A stretch of DNA of 64,000 bases from Lysobacter enzymogenes (GCF_017355525.1 NZ_CP067395.1:5716501-5780500); one strand, 5' to 3'. Counted from the first letter of the stretch, positions 51,380-60,548 are shown. Numbers and translations are program-made. Notes: generated by a model not told the origin, from the letters alone.

Positions 51380-51574
51380 GGCGAAATCCTTGTCTGGGCC
51401 CGTCATTGGGCGCCGTCGGTCTTACGGCATGCGCCGTCGCGGCGGCAAGGCGGCAGCGGCGGAACTGTGATGCCGGCGCGCGCGCGGCGCTGTGCGCGTG
51501 CCGGCGGCGCAGCGCCGGCGGCGGTTTTCGTTGCGTTGCAGCGCGCGATTGCGACGGCGCGCCCGTCGGCCCGC

Positions 51575-52435
51575 TCAGTCGGCCTGCTTCAACCACTGCA
51601 CCGCGCCGGCCGCATCCGCCGTCTCGCCGAGCGTGCGCGCCAGCGCCGGCAGCACCGCCTGCATCTGCTGGTCGAAATGCCACGGCGCGTTGAGCACCAG
51701 CAGGCCGCTGCCGTTCATGCGCAGCGGCGAATCGTCGGCGCGCACCAGCAGTTCGACGGTCAGCGCGGACTTGGCCGGCAAGGTCGCGGCGCGGCGGTAG
51801 AACGGTTGCAGCGCGCGCCGGCGCTTGATCGGGTACCACAGCGCGTAAGTGCCCTGCGGCCAGCGCGTGAGCGCGTCGCGCAGCGCGGCCAGGGCGGTGT
51901 CGAACTCGGCCAGTTGCGCTTCGAACGGCGGGTCGATCAGGACCAGGCCGCGGTTGTAGCGGGTTTCGCCGATGCGCGGCGGCAGCAGCGCCTTCATCGC
52001 CGCGTAGCCGTCGCGCTGGTGCGCGGCGACGCGCTCGTCGCGCGCGAACACGTGCTTGAGCTGGGCCGCTTCTTCCGCTTGCAGCTCGCACGCGGCGATG
52101 CGGTCGTCGCTGCGCAGCGCGTGCGCCAGCAGCCACGGCGAGCCCGGATAGGCGGCGCCGCCGTGCTCCTGGCGGCAGGCGCGCACGGCGGCCAGATAGC
52201 GTCCGATCAGCGGCTGCTTGGGCGCCTCGGCGATCAGCCGGCCGATGCCGCCCTCGGCTTCGCCGGTGCGCTGGGCCGAATTGCCGTCCAGCGCGTACAG
52301 CCCGCGCCCGGCATGGGTGTCCAGGGCGAACAGCGGCGCCGGCTTGGCGGTCAGCGCATCGCACAGGGCGAGCAGGGCGATGTGCTTGAGCACGTCGGCG
52401 TGGTTGCCGGCGTGGAAGGCGTGGCGGTAGTTCAT
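51575..52435 (-). CDS. rlmJ: 23S rRNA (adenine-2030-N6)-methyltransferase RlmJ
   Basis: 286 residues. Hallmarks: MNYRHAFHAGNHADVLKH at the N-terminus, LDTHAGRGLYAL (SAM-binding loop near 40), and catalytic LVLIDPPFEAQLAEF with the DPPF motif near 165. It methylates A2030 of 23S rRNA. The start at 52435 gives the conserved N-terminus; an upstream in-frame ATG at 52492 is not used. It is divergent from creB across a 176-base region containing inverted repeats. Confidence 0.96.
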   Translation of the reverse strand: MNYRHAFHAGNHADVLKHIALLALCDALTAKPAPLFALDTHAGRGLYALDGNSAQRTGEAEGGIGRLIAEAPKQPLIGRYLAAVRACRQEHGGAAYPGSPWLLAHALRSDDRIAACELQAEEAAQLKHVFARDERVAAHQRDGYAAMKALLPPRIGETRYNRGLVLIDPPFEAQLAEFDTALAALRDALTRWPQGTYALWYPIKRRRALQPFYRRAATLPAKSALTVELLVRADDSPLRMNGSGLLVLNAPWHFDQQMQAVLPALARTLGETADAAGAVQWLKQAD

Positions 52436-52447
52436 TCGGCGGGGATC

Positions 52448-52605
52448 GGGATTCGGGATTCGGGATTGGTACAAGCGGTCCGGCGGGGACATTATGGGTC
52501 AGCCGGCCGGTTCGCGCCGGCGTCCGGCATTCCAGAGTCCCGCACTACCCCATAATGACCGCGAAAGCCGCTTTTGCTGATCCCGAATCCCCAATCCCGA
52601 ATCCC
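52448..52605. repeat. Nested inverted repeat between rlmJ and creB
   Basis: Outer arms GGGATTCGGGATTCGGGATT and CCCGAATCCCCAATCCCGAA face each other around 52448-52470 and 52582-52605; inner arms CATTATGGG (52490-52498) and CCCATAATG (52549-52557) lie symmetrically inside. The whole ~158-base unit looks like a MITE-type or operator-rich inverted element. The GGGATTCGGGATT unit is a common intergenic repeat in Xanthomonadaceae. The creB start has no strong Shine-Dalgarno in this repeat. Confidence 0.65.
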
Positions 52606-52611
52606 TGCTCC

Positions 52612-53295
52612 ATGCGCATCCTCCTGGTAGAAGACGAATCCGCCATCGCCGACACCGTGCTCTACGCGTTGCGCGCCGAGGGCTTCCAGGCGGTGCACTG
52701 CCTGACCGGCGGCGACGCGCTGCGCGAAGCGGCGCGCGAGCCGTTCGATCTGGCCGTGCTCGACGTGGGCCTGCCCGACATCGGCGGCTTCGCGCTGTGC
52801 CGCGAGCTGCGCCGCGAGCGCGATCTGCCGGTGATCTTCCTGACCGCGCAGAACGCCGAGGCCGACCGCATCCTCGGGCTGGAGATCGGCGCCGACGACT
52901 ACGTCACCAAGCCGTTCTCGCCGCGCGAGCTGGCGACGCGGGTGCGGGTGGTGCTGCGCCGCGTCGGCGGCGTCGGCGCGGCCGGCGCCGCGGCCGCCGA
53001 GCCGGAGCGCGGCTTCGTCCACGACAACGAGGGCAAGCGCATCCGCTACCGCGGCCAGGCGCTGGACCTGACCCGCTACGAATACGGCCTGCTGGCCGCG
53101 CTGCTGCAACGCCCCGGCGCGGTGCTGTCGCGCGCGCAGCTGATGGACCGGGTCTGGGGCGACGCGCTCGACAGCGGCGACCGCACCGTCGACACCCACA
53201 TCAAGACCCTGCGCGCCAAGCTGCGCGACGTCGATTCCGACGCCGATCCGATCCGCACCCATCGCGGCCTGGGCTATTCGCTGGACAACGGCTGA
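52612..53295 (+). CDS. creB: Response regulator CreB
   Basis: 227 residues. OmpR/PhoB-type: receiver domain with phospho-acceptor D51 (DLAVLDVGLP), T80-region and VTKPFS lysine near 101, and a winged-helix DNA-binding domain (about 135-227; LTRYEYGLLAALLQRPG, then DRTVDTHIKTLRAKLR). Partner is creC, 16 bases downstream. In Enterobacteria and Aeromonas, CreB binds TTCAC-N6-TTCAC sites; a perfect one precedes creD here. The start at 52612 was chosen because the upstream 19 residues translate a repeat. Confidence 0.93.
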   Translation: MRILLVEDESAIADTVLYALRAEGFQAVHCLTGGDALREAAREPFDLAVLDVGLPDIGGFALCRELRRERDLPVIFLTAQNAEADRILGLEIGADDYVTKPFSPRELATRVRVVLRRVGGVGAAGAAAAEPERGFVHDNEGKRIRYRGQALDLTRYEYGLLAALLQRPGAVLSRAQLMDRVWGDALDSGDRTVDTHIKTLRAKLRDVDSDADPIRTHRGLGYSLDNG

Positions 53296-53311
53296 GCGAA
53301 GGCGCGCGCGC

Positions 53312-54754
53312 ATGAAAATCGGACTGCGGATCTTCCTGGGCTACTTCCTGATCGTGGCGCTGGCCGCGACCCTGCTGGCGCGGGTGTTCGTGGCCGAGGT
53401 CAAGCCGGGCGTGCGCCAGGCGATGGAAGACACCCTGGTCGACACCGCCAACGTGCTGGCCGAACTGGCCGCCGACGATTTCCTCGCCGGCCGCATCGAT
53501 CAGGGCGATTTCGCCAAGCGCGTGCGCGCGCTGGCGGCGCGCGACGTCGGCGCGGCGATCTGGGGCTTCCGCAAGCGCTCGTCGAACTACCGCGTCTACG
53601 TCACCGACGCCGCCGGCAAGGTGGTGTTCGACAGTTCCGGGCGCGACGTGGGCAAGGACTATTCGCGCTGGAACGACATCTACCTGACCTTGCGCGGGCG
53701 CTACGGCGCGCGCTCCAGCCCCGGCGAGAGCGGCGATCCGGACGACACGGTGATGCACGTGGCCGCGCCGATCCGCGACGACGCCGGCCGGATAGTGGGA
53801 GCGCTCAGCGTGGCCAAGCCGAACAGCGCGATCGCGCCGTTCATCGCCCGCAGCCAGCACGTGGTAGTGCGCTGGGGTTTCGTGCTGATGGGTGCGGCCT
53901 TGCTGGTCGGGGTCGGCGTGTCGTGGTGGCTGTCGCGCCAGATCGGCCTGCTGCGCCGCTACGCCAACGCGGTCACCGCCGGCGCGCGCGCGACTGCGCC
54001 GGACGCGGCCGGCGAGTTCGGCGAACTCGGCCGCGCGCTGGAGACGATGCGCACGCGCCTGGAAGGCAAGCAGTACGTCGAGCAGTACGTGCACACCCTG
54101 ACCCATGAGATGAAAAGCCCGCTCGCGGCGATCCGCGGCAGCGCCGAGCTGCTGGAATCGCCGCCCGGCGAAGGCGGCATGAGCGGCGCCGACCGCGCCC
54201 GCTTCGCCGGCAGCATCCGCCGCCAGGCCGAGCGGCTGGCGCAGATGATCGACAAGCTGCTGGCGCTGGCCGCGGTCGAGCATCGCCAGAGCCTGGACAA
54301 GCCCGAGCCGGCGGCGCTGGCGGCGATCGCCCAGGAAGCGGCCGAGCATTGCGCGCAGCGCCTGCGCGACAGCGGCGCCAAGCTGCTGCTCGACCTGGAG
54401 CCGAACCTGCCGCCGGTGCAGGGCGACGCGTTCCTGCTGCGTCAGGCGCTGGTCAACCTGATCGACAACGCCGCCGATTTCTCGCCCGACGGCGGCGAGA
54501 TCCTGCTGCGCCTGCGCCGCGACGGCGACCGCCAGCGCATCGAGATCGGCGACCGCGGCCCCGGCGTGCCCGATTACGCGCTGGGCCGGGTGTTCGAACG
54601 CTTCTATTCGCTGCCGCGCCCGGCCGGCGGCAGCCGCAGCAGCGGCCTGGGGCTGTGCTTCGTGGCCGAGGTGGCCGCGCTGCACGGCGGCGAGGCCGCG
54701 TTGAGCAATCGCGAAGGCGGCGGCGCGCAGGCGAGTTTGAGCGTGCCGGGCTGA
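53312..54754 (+). CDS. creC: Sensor histidine kinase CreC
   Basis: 480 residues. N-terminal LGYFLIVALAATLLARVFVAEVKPGVRQ, then the periplasmic/cytoplasmic sensor part with YVTDAAGKVVFDSSGRDVGKDYSRWNDIYLTLRGRYGARS, strongly like E. coli CreC. Second transmembrane helix about 190-210, HAMP-like linker, phospho-acceptor H265 in LTHEMKSPLAAIRG, then HATPase motifs (NLIDNAADF, GDRGPGVPDY, SGLGLCFVAEVA). It phosphorylates CreB. Stimulus in other bacteria: carbon/acetate metabolism and beta-lactam exposure. Confidence 0.93.
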   Translation: MKIGLRIFLGYFLIVALAATLLARVFVAEVKPGVRQAMEDTLVDTANVLAELAADDFLAGRIDQGDFAKRVRALAARDVGAAIWGFRKRSSNYRVYVTDAAGKVVFDSSGRDVGKDYSRWNDIYLTLRGRYGARSSPGESGDPDDTVMHVAAPIRDDAGRIVGALSVAKPNSAIAPFIARSQHVVVRWGFVLMGAALLVGVGVSWWLSRQIGLLRRYANAVTAGARATAPDAAGEFGELGRALETMRTRLEGKQYVEQYVHTLTHEMKSPLAAIRGSAELLESPPGEGGMSGADRARFAGSIRRQAERLAQMIDKLLALAAVEHRQSLDKPEPAALAAIAQEAAEHCAQRLRDSGAKLLLDLEPNLPPVQGDAFLLRQALVNLIDNAADFSPDGGEILLRLRRDGDRQRIEIGDRGPGVPDYALGRVFERFYSLPRPAGGSRSSGLGLCFVAEVAALHGGEAALSNREGGGAQASLSVPG

Positions 54755-54802
54755 GCATGCCGCGCTGAACGCGCCGCCTGCGAGGGCGGCGCGCTTCGCC
54801 GC

Positions 54803-56836
54803 TTACAGCGCCGCGTCTTCGCCTTCGCCGGGCAGCCCGCGGCGCCGGGCGCGGTTCTGCGCCATCGCGAACTTCATCCGGCTGAAGAACGAATCGCCCT
54901 CGACGAAGTCGAGCGCGTTCTGCACGTATTCGCTGTCCGGCTGCAGATGGCGCGCGGCCTCGATCCAGTACACCGCTTCGTCGTACTGGTAGCCCGGCAG
55001 CTTCTTGTCGCCGTACCACCACGCCAGCGAGACCATCGAATCCAGGTAGCCGTCGTTGGCGAATTCGAGCACATGCGGCTCGGCGCGCCGGCGCGCCGAC
55101 AGCGGCGGCCAGTCGAAGCGCAGGATCACGCCGAAGTAATTGCGGACGCGGTCGAGCAACTGCACGTCGAATTCCTGATGATCGCCTTCCAGGACTTGTT
55201 CGATCCGGGTCCGCGCGCGTTCGAGATAGTCCAGCGCCTCGCCGGCGATGGCGTCGGCCTGCGCGCCGGACACTTCGCCTTCGCGCACCGGCGCCATCGC
55301 CAGCCAGGCGACGTTGAACATCGCCACTTCGTGACGGTTGTCGGCGGCCTGGCGGTAGTACTGCAGCGCGCGTTCGGTGTCGGCGCGTTCGTCGTGGAAG
55401 TAGGCGCCGCAGCTGAACTGCGCGGACGCGTCGCCGAGCGCCGCGGCCTTGAGCCACATCGGCAGCAGCGCGTCCGCGCCCAGCGTTTCGCCGAGCGGCG
55501 CCAGCGCATTGAACGGCGAGTCGGGCACGATGCTGCGGTCGGCGGTCTTCGCCGCGGCGAGTTCGAACCAGCCGTCGGCGACCTGCGCGTCGCGCTCGAT
55601 CCCGGCCCAGCCGTTGAGGCTCAACAGGCCGTACAGCGCCGCGCCGTGCGCGCTGACCAAGCGGTTCACCTCGGCGATCTTGCCGAGCCACGGCCCGCGC
55701 TCGTCGCTGGCGCACCACGTCGACACCGCGCGCACCAGGGCCCATTGTTCGTAGTGATTGTGCGGGGCGCTGTGGGCGTAATGGGCGCAGGCGGCTTCGA
55801 TCCGGTCGTTGCGCACTTCCAGGTAAGCCAGATACTTGTGCACGCGGCCGCGCAGGTTCTCCGCCAGCGGCCGCTCCAGCAACTGCTGGCCCAGGCGCAG
55901 GTGATGGCGCAGCACGCGCGGGTCTTCGAGCATGTCGCTGTCGTCGACTTCCAGCTCGTCGAACCAGGCGAAGAAGCGCAGCGTGTTGCGTTCGTGTTCG
56001 TCGAAACGTTCGCACAGCGGCGAGTCGGCGAAGGCGAGCATTTCCTCCCAGCTGCCGCCCCAGCGCGGCATGCGCAACGACACGTAGGCGGCGGCCGCGT
56101 CCAGCGCGTGCGGGTCCAGCGCGAAAGCGACGCGCAGCCAGTATTGCAGCGCCGCGTCGTCCTGGTCGGACTGTTCGCGCCGCCACGCCAGCGGCTCGGC
56201 GGTCAGCGGCGGCGGCAGGTGTTGCGGCAGCGCGCGCAGATACTCGGCCAGCTCGGCGGCCGCGCCGGACGGCGCCAGCATCGCTTCGATCTCGGCCGAT
56301 TCGCCGTGGCCCGGCAGCGCGGTGGGCCGTTCGCCCTTGAGCAGCCAGCGCCGCCACCATTTGGGTTCGCCGAACGCGGCCTCGCTGTAGAGCACGCTGG
56401 TGATCGCCGGCCACTCGCCGTGGCCGCCGTCGAGCATGCGGATCACCGCGCACAGCATCGCGTCCTGGGCGGTGCGCGCGCAGGCGCGCATCGCCGGCGT
56501 GACCCGGTCGGCGGTGGTGGTGCTGCGGTACTCGCCGAACCACGCGGCCCAGTAGGCGACTTCGAGCATCGCCGGAAAGCGGCTGTCGGGCCGTTGCGCG
56601 CGCCATTGCCGCAGTTGCGCGAGCGCGTCGCGGCCGTGCGCGAGGGCGTGGCCGAAGAAATCGCCGTAGACCTCGATGTAGTCCAGCGCGGGCTGCGGTT
56701 CGCTCTGCGCATCGCGCACCGCTTGCAGCGCGCGCTCGAGCTCGTCCCAGCGTTGCTGCGGCAGCCACGCGGCGTAGTCGACGCGGCCTTCCGCGGCGAT
56801 GGCCTCGGCGACGCTGACGGCTTTGAGTGGGGACAT
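54803..56836 (-). CDS. Large TPR/Sel1-like protein inserted between creC and creD
   Basis: 677 residues, cytosolic (no signal or membrane helix). The N-terminal ~280 residues (LPQQRWDELERALQAVRDA...) resemble a DUF4034-type helical domain; the C-terminal half has Sel1/TPR-like units (LPMWLKAAALGDASAQFSCGAYF, ALQYYRQAADNRHEVAMFNVAW, AVYWIEAARHL). Probably a protein-interaction scaffold. It runs opposite to creC/creD, and its start is 36 bases downstream of the PcfJ-like gene, so the two are an operon. Function unknown. Confidence 0.82.
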   Translation of the reverse strand: MSPLKAVSVAEAIAAEGRVDYAAWLPQQRWDELERALQAVRDAQSEPQPALDYIEVYGDFFGHALAHGRDALAQLRQWRAQRPDSRFPAMLEVAYWAAWFGEYRSTTTADRVTPAMRACARTAQDAMLCAVIRMLDGGHGEWPAITSVLYSEAAFGEPKWWRRWLLKGERPTALPGHGESAEIEAMLAPSGAAAELAEYLRALPQHLPPPLTAEPLAWRREQSDQDDAALQYWLRVAFALDPHALDAAAAYVSLRMPRWGGSWEEMLAFADSPLCERFDEHERNTLRFFAWFDELEVDDSDMLEDPRVLRHHLRLGQQLLERPLAENLRGRVHKYLAYLEVRNDRIEAACAHYAHSAPHNHYEQWALVRAVSTWCASDERGPWLGKIAEVNRLVSAHGAALYGLLSLNGWAGIERDAQVADGWFELAAAKTADRSIVPDSPFNALAPLGETLGADALLPMWLKAAALGDASAQFSCGAYFHDERADTERALQYYRQAADNRHEVAMFNVAWLAMAPVREGEVSGAQADAIAGEALDYLERARTRIEQVLEGDHQEFDVQLLDRVRNYFGVILRFDWPPLSARRRAEPHVLEFANDGYLDSMVSLAWWYGDKKLPGYQYDEAVYWIEAARHLQPDSEYVQNALDFVEGDSFFSRMKFAMAQNRARRRGLPGEGEDAAL

Positions 56837-56872
56837 GGACGATCCTTGTGCGTGGGGATTGGGGGAAGGGAC

Positions 56873-58774
56873 TTAGACAGCGACGGTCGAACCCGGTGGG
56901 TCCGACCCGGTCGCGATCGCCTCGCTCAGGTCGAACCCGGACCAGCTCAGCCGCGTCCACGGGCAATCGTACTGGTCCAGATAATCGGCGATCGCCACTT
57001 CGGTGGCGCGGGCGTTGCGCGCCTCGTGGCTGCTCCAGCGCAGCCAGGTGGCATGGCCGCGGCCGGCGGCGGCGCCGAACGCGCGCCAATCGGCGAAGCC
57101 GTCCTGCACGCGCTGGGCGTTGAGCAGCAGCAGCGGCCAGCCGCGCGCATCGTCGATCAGGCCCCAGGCCGCGAGCAGGCGCAGCAGGTAGCCCTGGCGC
57201 ATGGCGTGCCAGGCCAGCAGATCGCGCACGGGATCCGCGCCGGGTGCGGCCGGGTCCGGCGCGGCGGCCGTTTCCAGCAAATTCGGGTGAGAGAAGCAGG
57301 GCACGCGGAAGAACTCGGCGCAAAAGTTCCGCACCGCCGCCTCGGCGCCGTCGCGCGCGAAGCCCAGTTCGGATTCGACCTGGGTGCGGATGCGTTGCGG
57401 GATTCCCGCCGGCGCGGCCAGCCGGGTGTCGTGGCCGACCAGGCCGATGCGGAACAGCAGCGGATCGGACACCGCCAGCGCCCAGCGCCGGTGCGTCGGC
57501 GCCGCCTGCGCCGGCCCGCCCTTGCCGAGCAGCCGCGCCAGCCAACCGCCGCCGCGCGGCGCGTCCGCGGGTGCGAACGAGGCGGCGAGCCATTGCGGGA
57601 ACACCTGTTTCAGCGCGGTTTCGCACAGCTCGCTCTGCGCCGCGGCGTAGGCCGCCTGCTCGCCGTCGTCGCCGGCCGCCTCGGCGCGCCGCATCGCCAG
57701 CGCAGCGGCGACGACGGGCCCGTGCGGTACGGCGACCTGCTCGACGACGGCCGCGCGAGCGCCCAGTCCCAGCCATTGTTCGAGCGGGCCCGGAGCCGGA
57801 TGGTGGCCGAGCAGATGCGGATAGGCGGCCAGCAGCGCGCGCTGGCGCGCGACGTCGTCGAGTTCGCCGAACGCGACATAGCCGGCTGCGCCGTCGCCGC
57901 CGGCGGCGACGAGGCCCAGCAGCAGCAAGTCGCCGCAGCCGCCGTCGTGCGGGCGCAATTGTTCGAGCAGGGCCCGCACGTCGGGCAGGTACTTGGCCGC
58001 GGGCACGGTGTTCTGCTTGCCCTTGATCTGCTCCAGGCTCCACTCGCCGAGTTCCAGCGCCAGACTGACGGTGACGTGCGGGCGGTTGTGTTCGTCGCGC
58101 AGGCTGAACAAGCGGATCCGGCCCTGTTCGCAATTGCGCGCGTAATGCTCGCCGTAGCCGCCTTCGAGCCGCTCGCGCTGGGCGAACTGGCCCAGGCAGT
58201 GCTGCATGTGGAACGACTCGTAGGCCAGTTCCGCGCGCAGGGTATGGCCGCTGGCGCGCAACTCGACGAAGCGGCCGTTCGGCGTCGCCGCGATGTCGGC
58301 CAGCGCATGCGGCTGGCTCGGCCACCAGCCGCGCCGGCTGCGCCGCTGCATGCGTTCGTGGTCGCGCCGCCACGCGGCGTCGGCGGCGGCGAAGGCGATG
58401 CGGTGGAATTTGCCGGCCAGGCGCGTGTCCAGGCGCGCGGCAAAGAATTCGACCATGCGCAGTTCGTGTTCGCGCAGCAGATGGTGCTCGGGGTCGATGT
58501 AGAGCATGTCCGCGTCGCCCTGCGCCAGCTTGCGCAGGAACCATGGCGCCGGCGCCTGCGCGCTCATGCACACGCGCCAGTTGTCCTCGCTGCGCACCGG
58601 CAGCACTTGGGCGAAGCGGTTGACGACCCAGCGGAAGAAATGGCTGCGCAGCCAACGCGCGATGTCGGCGTGATCGCGGCGCTGCTGGCTGCGGCGCACG
58701 ATCGCGGCGCGGATCGCGTCGGCGTTGATGACGTCGCGCGCGGTCGGCGGCGATGAGAGGGCGGGAGAGTCCAT
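56873..58774 (-). CDS. PcfJ-like protein upstream of the TPR/Sel1 gene
   Basis: 633 residues. A central block matches PcfJ-like proteins: SFHMQHCLGQF near 187-197, YGEHYARNCEQGRIRLFSLRD, then HVTVSLALELGEWSLEQIKGKQN and PAAKYLPDV. The PcfJ family has an H-x-x-x-C and a Q-x-K-G-K-x-N motif of uncertain biochemistry. The C-terminal half (ALKQVFPQWLAAS, DPVRDLLAWHAMRQGYLLRLLAAW) is unrecognised. Start at 58774 (ATG preceded by AGGA). Transcribed toward the TPR gene with 36 bases between; divergent from creD. Not a plasmid-conjugation context. Confidence 0.82.
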   Translation of the reverse strand: MDSPALSSPPTARDVINADAIRAAIVRRSQQRRDHADIARWLRSHFFRWVVNRFAQVLPVRSEDNWRVCMSAQAPAPWFLRKLAQGDADMLYIDPEHHLLREHELRMVEFFAARLDTRLAGKFHRIAFAAADAAWRRDHERMQRRSRRGWWPSQPHALADIAATPNGRFVELRASGHTLRAELAYESFHMQHCLGQFAQRERLEGGYGEHYARNCEQGRIRLFSLRDEHNRPHVTVSLALELGEWSLEQIKGKQNTVPAAKYLPDVRALLEQLRPHDGGCGDLLLLGLVAAGGDGAAGYVAFGELDDVARQRALLAAYPHLLGHHPAPGPLEQWLGLGARAAVVEQVAVPHGPVVAAALAMRRAEAAGDDGEQAAYAAAQSELCETALKQVFPQWLAASFAPADAPRGGGWLARLLGKGGPAQAAPTHRRWALAVSDPLLFRIGLVGHDTRLAAPAGIPQRIRTQVESELGFARDGAEAAVRNFCAEFFRVPCFSHPNLLETAAAPDPAAPGADPVRDLLAWHAMRQGYLLRLLAAWGLIDDARGWPLLLLNAQRVQDGFADWRAFGAAAGRGHATWLRWSSHEARNARATEVAIADYLDQYDCPWTRLSWSGFDLSEAIATGSDPPGSTVAV

Positions 58775-58895
58775 TCCTGCGGCGTTTCCGGGGGCGGGGT
58801 CCTGACGATGGCGGGGCGGCCGCGCCCAGTATCCTCGCTGCGCGCCCGCAGCCCAAGCGCCCGGCCCGGCGCCGCGGATCGGCCGCGGCGCGCGC

Positions 58896-58911
58896 TTCAC
58901 CGACGCTTCAC
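58896..58911 (+). promoter_or_regulatory. CreB binding site (cre/blr tag)
   Basis: TTCAC at 58896-58900 and again at 58907-58911, with six bases (CGACGC) between, is a perfect TTCAC-N6-TTCAC tag, which is the known CreB/BlrA operator in E. coli and Aeromonas. It lies 93 bases upstream of the creD start on the same strand and 121 bases upstream of the PcfJ-like start on the other. I found no second perfect tag in the window by eye. Confidence 0.8.
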
Positions 58912-59003
58912 CGTCGCCGCACCGCCTCGCCATCGCGCCTCCGCACAAGCCGCCCAAGCTTGCCGCCAAGGTCGCGGACAACGTCGCGCACAGGGAGAAC
59001 GAC

Positions 59004-60434
59004 ATGCGGGTCTGGTTGAAGATGTTGATGGTGCTGGGGCTGACCCTGGCGATTCTGGTGCCGCTGCTGATGATCGGCGGGGTCATCGACGAGCGTCAGA
59101 CCTACCGCGCCCAGGCGGTGGCGACGGTCGCGCGCAGCTACGCCGGCGCGCAGGCGTTCTCCGGCCCGGCGCTGATCGTGCCGTACGAGGACACCTGGAT
59201 CAGCGAAGAAAAGGACGACAAGGGCGTGGTCAAGCGCATCGCCCATCGCGAGCAGGGCCGCTGGACCTACTTCCCGGCCAAGCTCGAAGTCTCCGGCGAG
59301 ATCGTGCCGCGCGAACGCACGCTCGGCTTGTACAAGGTGCTGGTGTACGAATGGCAGGGCAAGGCCCAGGCCAGCTTCAACGCCAACATCCCGGCCAACC
59401 CGGTCGCCGCGCCCGGCACCACGGTCAACGGCATCGCCCGCAGCATCGGCAAGCCGTGGCTGAGCTACGCCTTCGCCGACGTGCGCGGCCTGCGCGATCC
59501 CAAGCTGCGTCTGGACGGCGTCGAGGCGGCGATCGAAGACGGCCAGGGCGCGCGCGACGGCGGCGGCATCCACGCCCGTCTGGCCGCGCCGGCGCCGGCG
59601 ACTCAGCTGAAGGCGCAGACCGAACTGGAGTTCACCCTCGGCGGCACCGAATCGCTGGCGCTGGTGCCGCTGGGCAAGGACAACCGCTTCTCGCTGCGTT
59701 CCAAGTGGCCGCACCCGAACTACGGCGGCAGCTTTCCGCCGAGCTCGGACAGCATCGGCGCCGACGGCTTCCGCGCCGACTGGCGGGTGTCGTCGGTCGC
59801 CACCAACGCCCAGCGTCAGTACACCGCCGGCGCGGTGCTGCCGTCGGTCGGCCTGACCGAAAGCTATGAGGCCGCCGCGGGGCCGGAAGGCGCGATCGGC
59901 AGCGAGATCAACGCGGTCCAGATCACCCTCAAGGACCCGGTCAACGTCTACTCGCAGGCCGAACGCGCGACCAAGTACGGCCTGCTGTTCGTGTTGCTGA
60001 CCTTCGTCGGCTTCTTCATGTTCGAACTGATCAAGCAACTGCGCATCCACCCGATCCAGTACGGCCTGGTCGGCCTGGCCCTGGCGATCTTCTTCCTGCT
60101 GCTGGTGAGCCTGAGCGAGCACATCGACTTCGGCGTGTCGTACCTGATCGCCAGCGTCGCCTGCATCGGTTTGCTGGTGTTCTATCTGAGCGCGGTGTTG
60201 CGCAGCCTGGTCCGCGCGCTCGGCTTCGGCGCGATGCTGGTGACGCTGTACGGCGCGCTGTACGGCCTGCTGATCTCCGAGGACAACGCCCTGGTGCTCG
60301 GCGCCGGCCTGCTGTTCCTGATCCTGGCCGCGATCATGGTCGTCACCCGCAAGGTCGACTGGTACCAGCTCGGCGCCAGCGCGCCCGGCAAGCGCGCCGA
60401 GCCGTCGCCGCCGCCGCTGCCGGACGCGCAGTGA
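59004..60434 (+). CDS. creD: Inner membrane protein CreD
   Basis: 476 residues. N-terminal transmembrane helix (about 7-27), an extracytoplasmic domain (30-300; YAGAQAFSGPALIVPY, WTYFPAKLEVSGEI, DSIGADGFRADWRVS) and five to six C-terminal helices from ~325 (LLFVLLTFVGFFMFELIK, YGLVGLALAIFFLLLVS). Typical CreD. It is the main regulon member of CreBC and contributes to envelope integrity or colicin E2 tolerance. Preceded by a perfect CreB tag. The pair PcfJ-like/TPR separates it from creBC. Own terminator. Confidence 0.95.
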   Translation: MRVWLKMLMVLGLTLAILVPLLMIGGVIDERQTYRAQAVATVARSYAGAQAFSGPALIVPYEDTWISEEKDDKGVVKRIAHREQGRWTYFPAKLEVSGEIVPRERTLGLYKVLVYEWQGKAQASFNANIPANPVAAPGTTVNGIARSIGKPWLSYAFADVRGLRDPKLRLDGVEAAIEDGQGARDGGGIHARLAAPAPATQLKAQTELEFTLGGTESLALVPLGKDNRFSLRSKWPHPNYGGSFPPSSDSIGADGFRADWRVSSVATNAQRQYTAGAVLPSVGLTESYEAAAGPEGAIGSEINAVQITLKDPVNVYSQAERATKYGLLFVLLTFVGFFMFELIKQLRIHPIQYGLVGLALAIFFLLLVSLSEHIDFGVSYLIASVACIGLLVFYLSAVLRSLVRALGFGAMLVTLYGALYGLLISEDNALVLGAGLLFLILAAIMVVTRKVDWYQLGASAPGKRAEPSPPPLPDAQ

Positions 60435-60466
60435 CCGCCGCGGGGTTCGCCGGCGGCTGAACCCGA

Positions 60467-60501
60467 ACGGCGGCGGGCCGCGCGCCCGCCGCCGTTTTTT
60501 T
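60467..60501 (+). terminator. Rho-independent terminator of creD
   Basis: Twelve-base-pair stem ACGGCGGCGGGC/GCCCGCCGCCGT (60467-60478, 60484-60495) followed by seven T residues. Confidence 0.95.
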
Positions 60502-60548
60502 GCCCGCGCGCCGCCGCGCCGGGCCGCGCTTTTGCCTAAGATGGCCGG

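Noticed and set aside
54947..58756. 1269-residue plus-strand ORF opposite the PcfJ-like/TPR pair
   Set aside because: Antisense shadow; lacks any recognisable domain while the minus-strand frames carry PcfJ and Sel1 motifs.
56873..58774. PcfJ-like gene as a conjugation gene
   Set aside because: No relaxase, type IV secretion or plasmid genes are near; only motif similarity.
54453..58856. 1467-residue minus-strand ORF over creC and the next two genes
   Set aside because: It is the antisense or shifted frame of three genes with proper motifs; composition is Arg/Ala/Pro rich and it has no domain.
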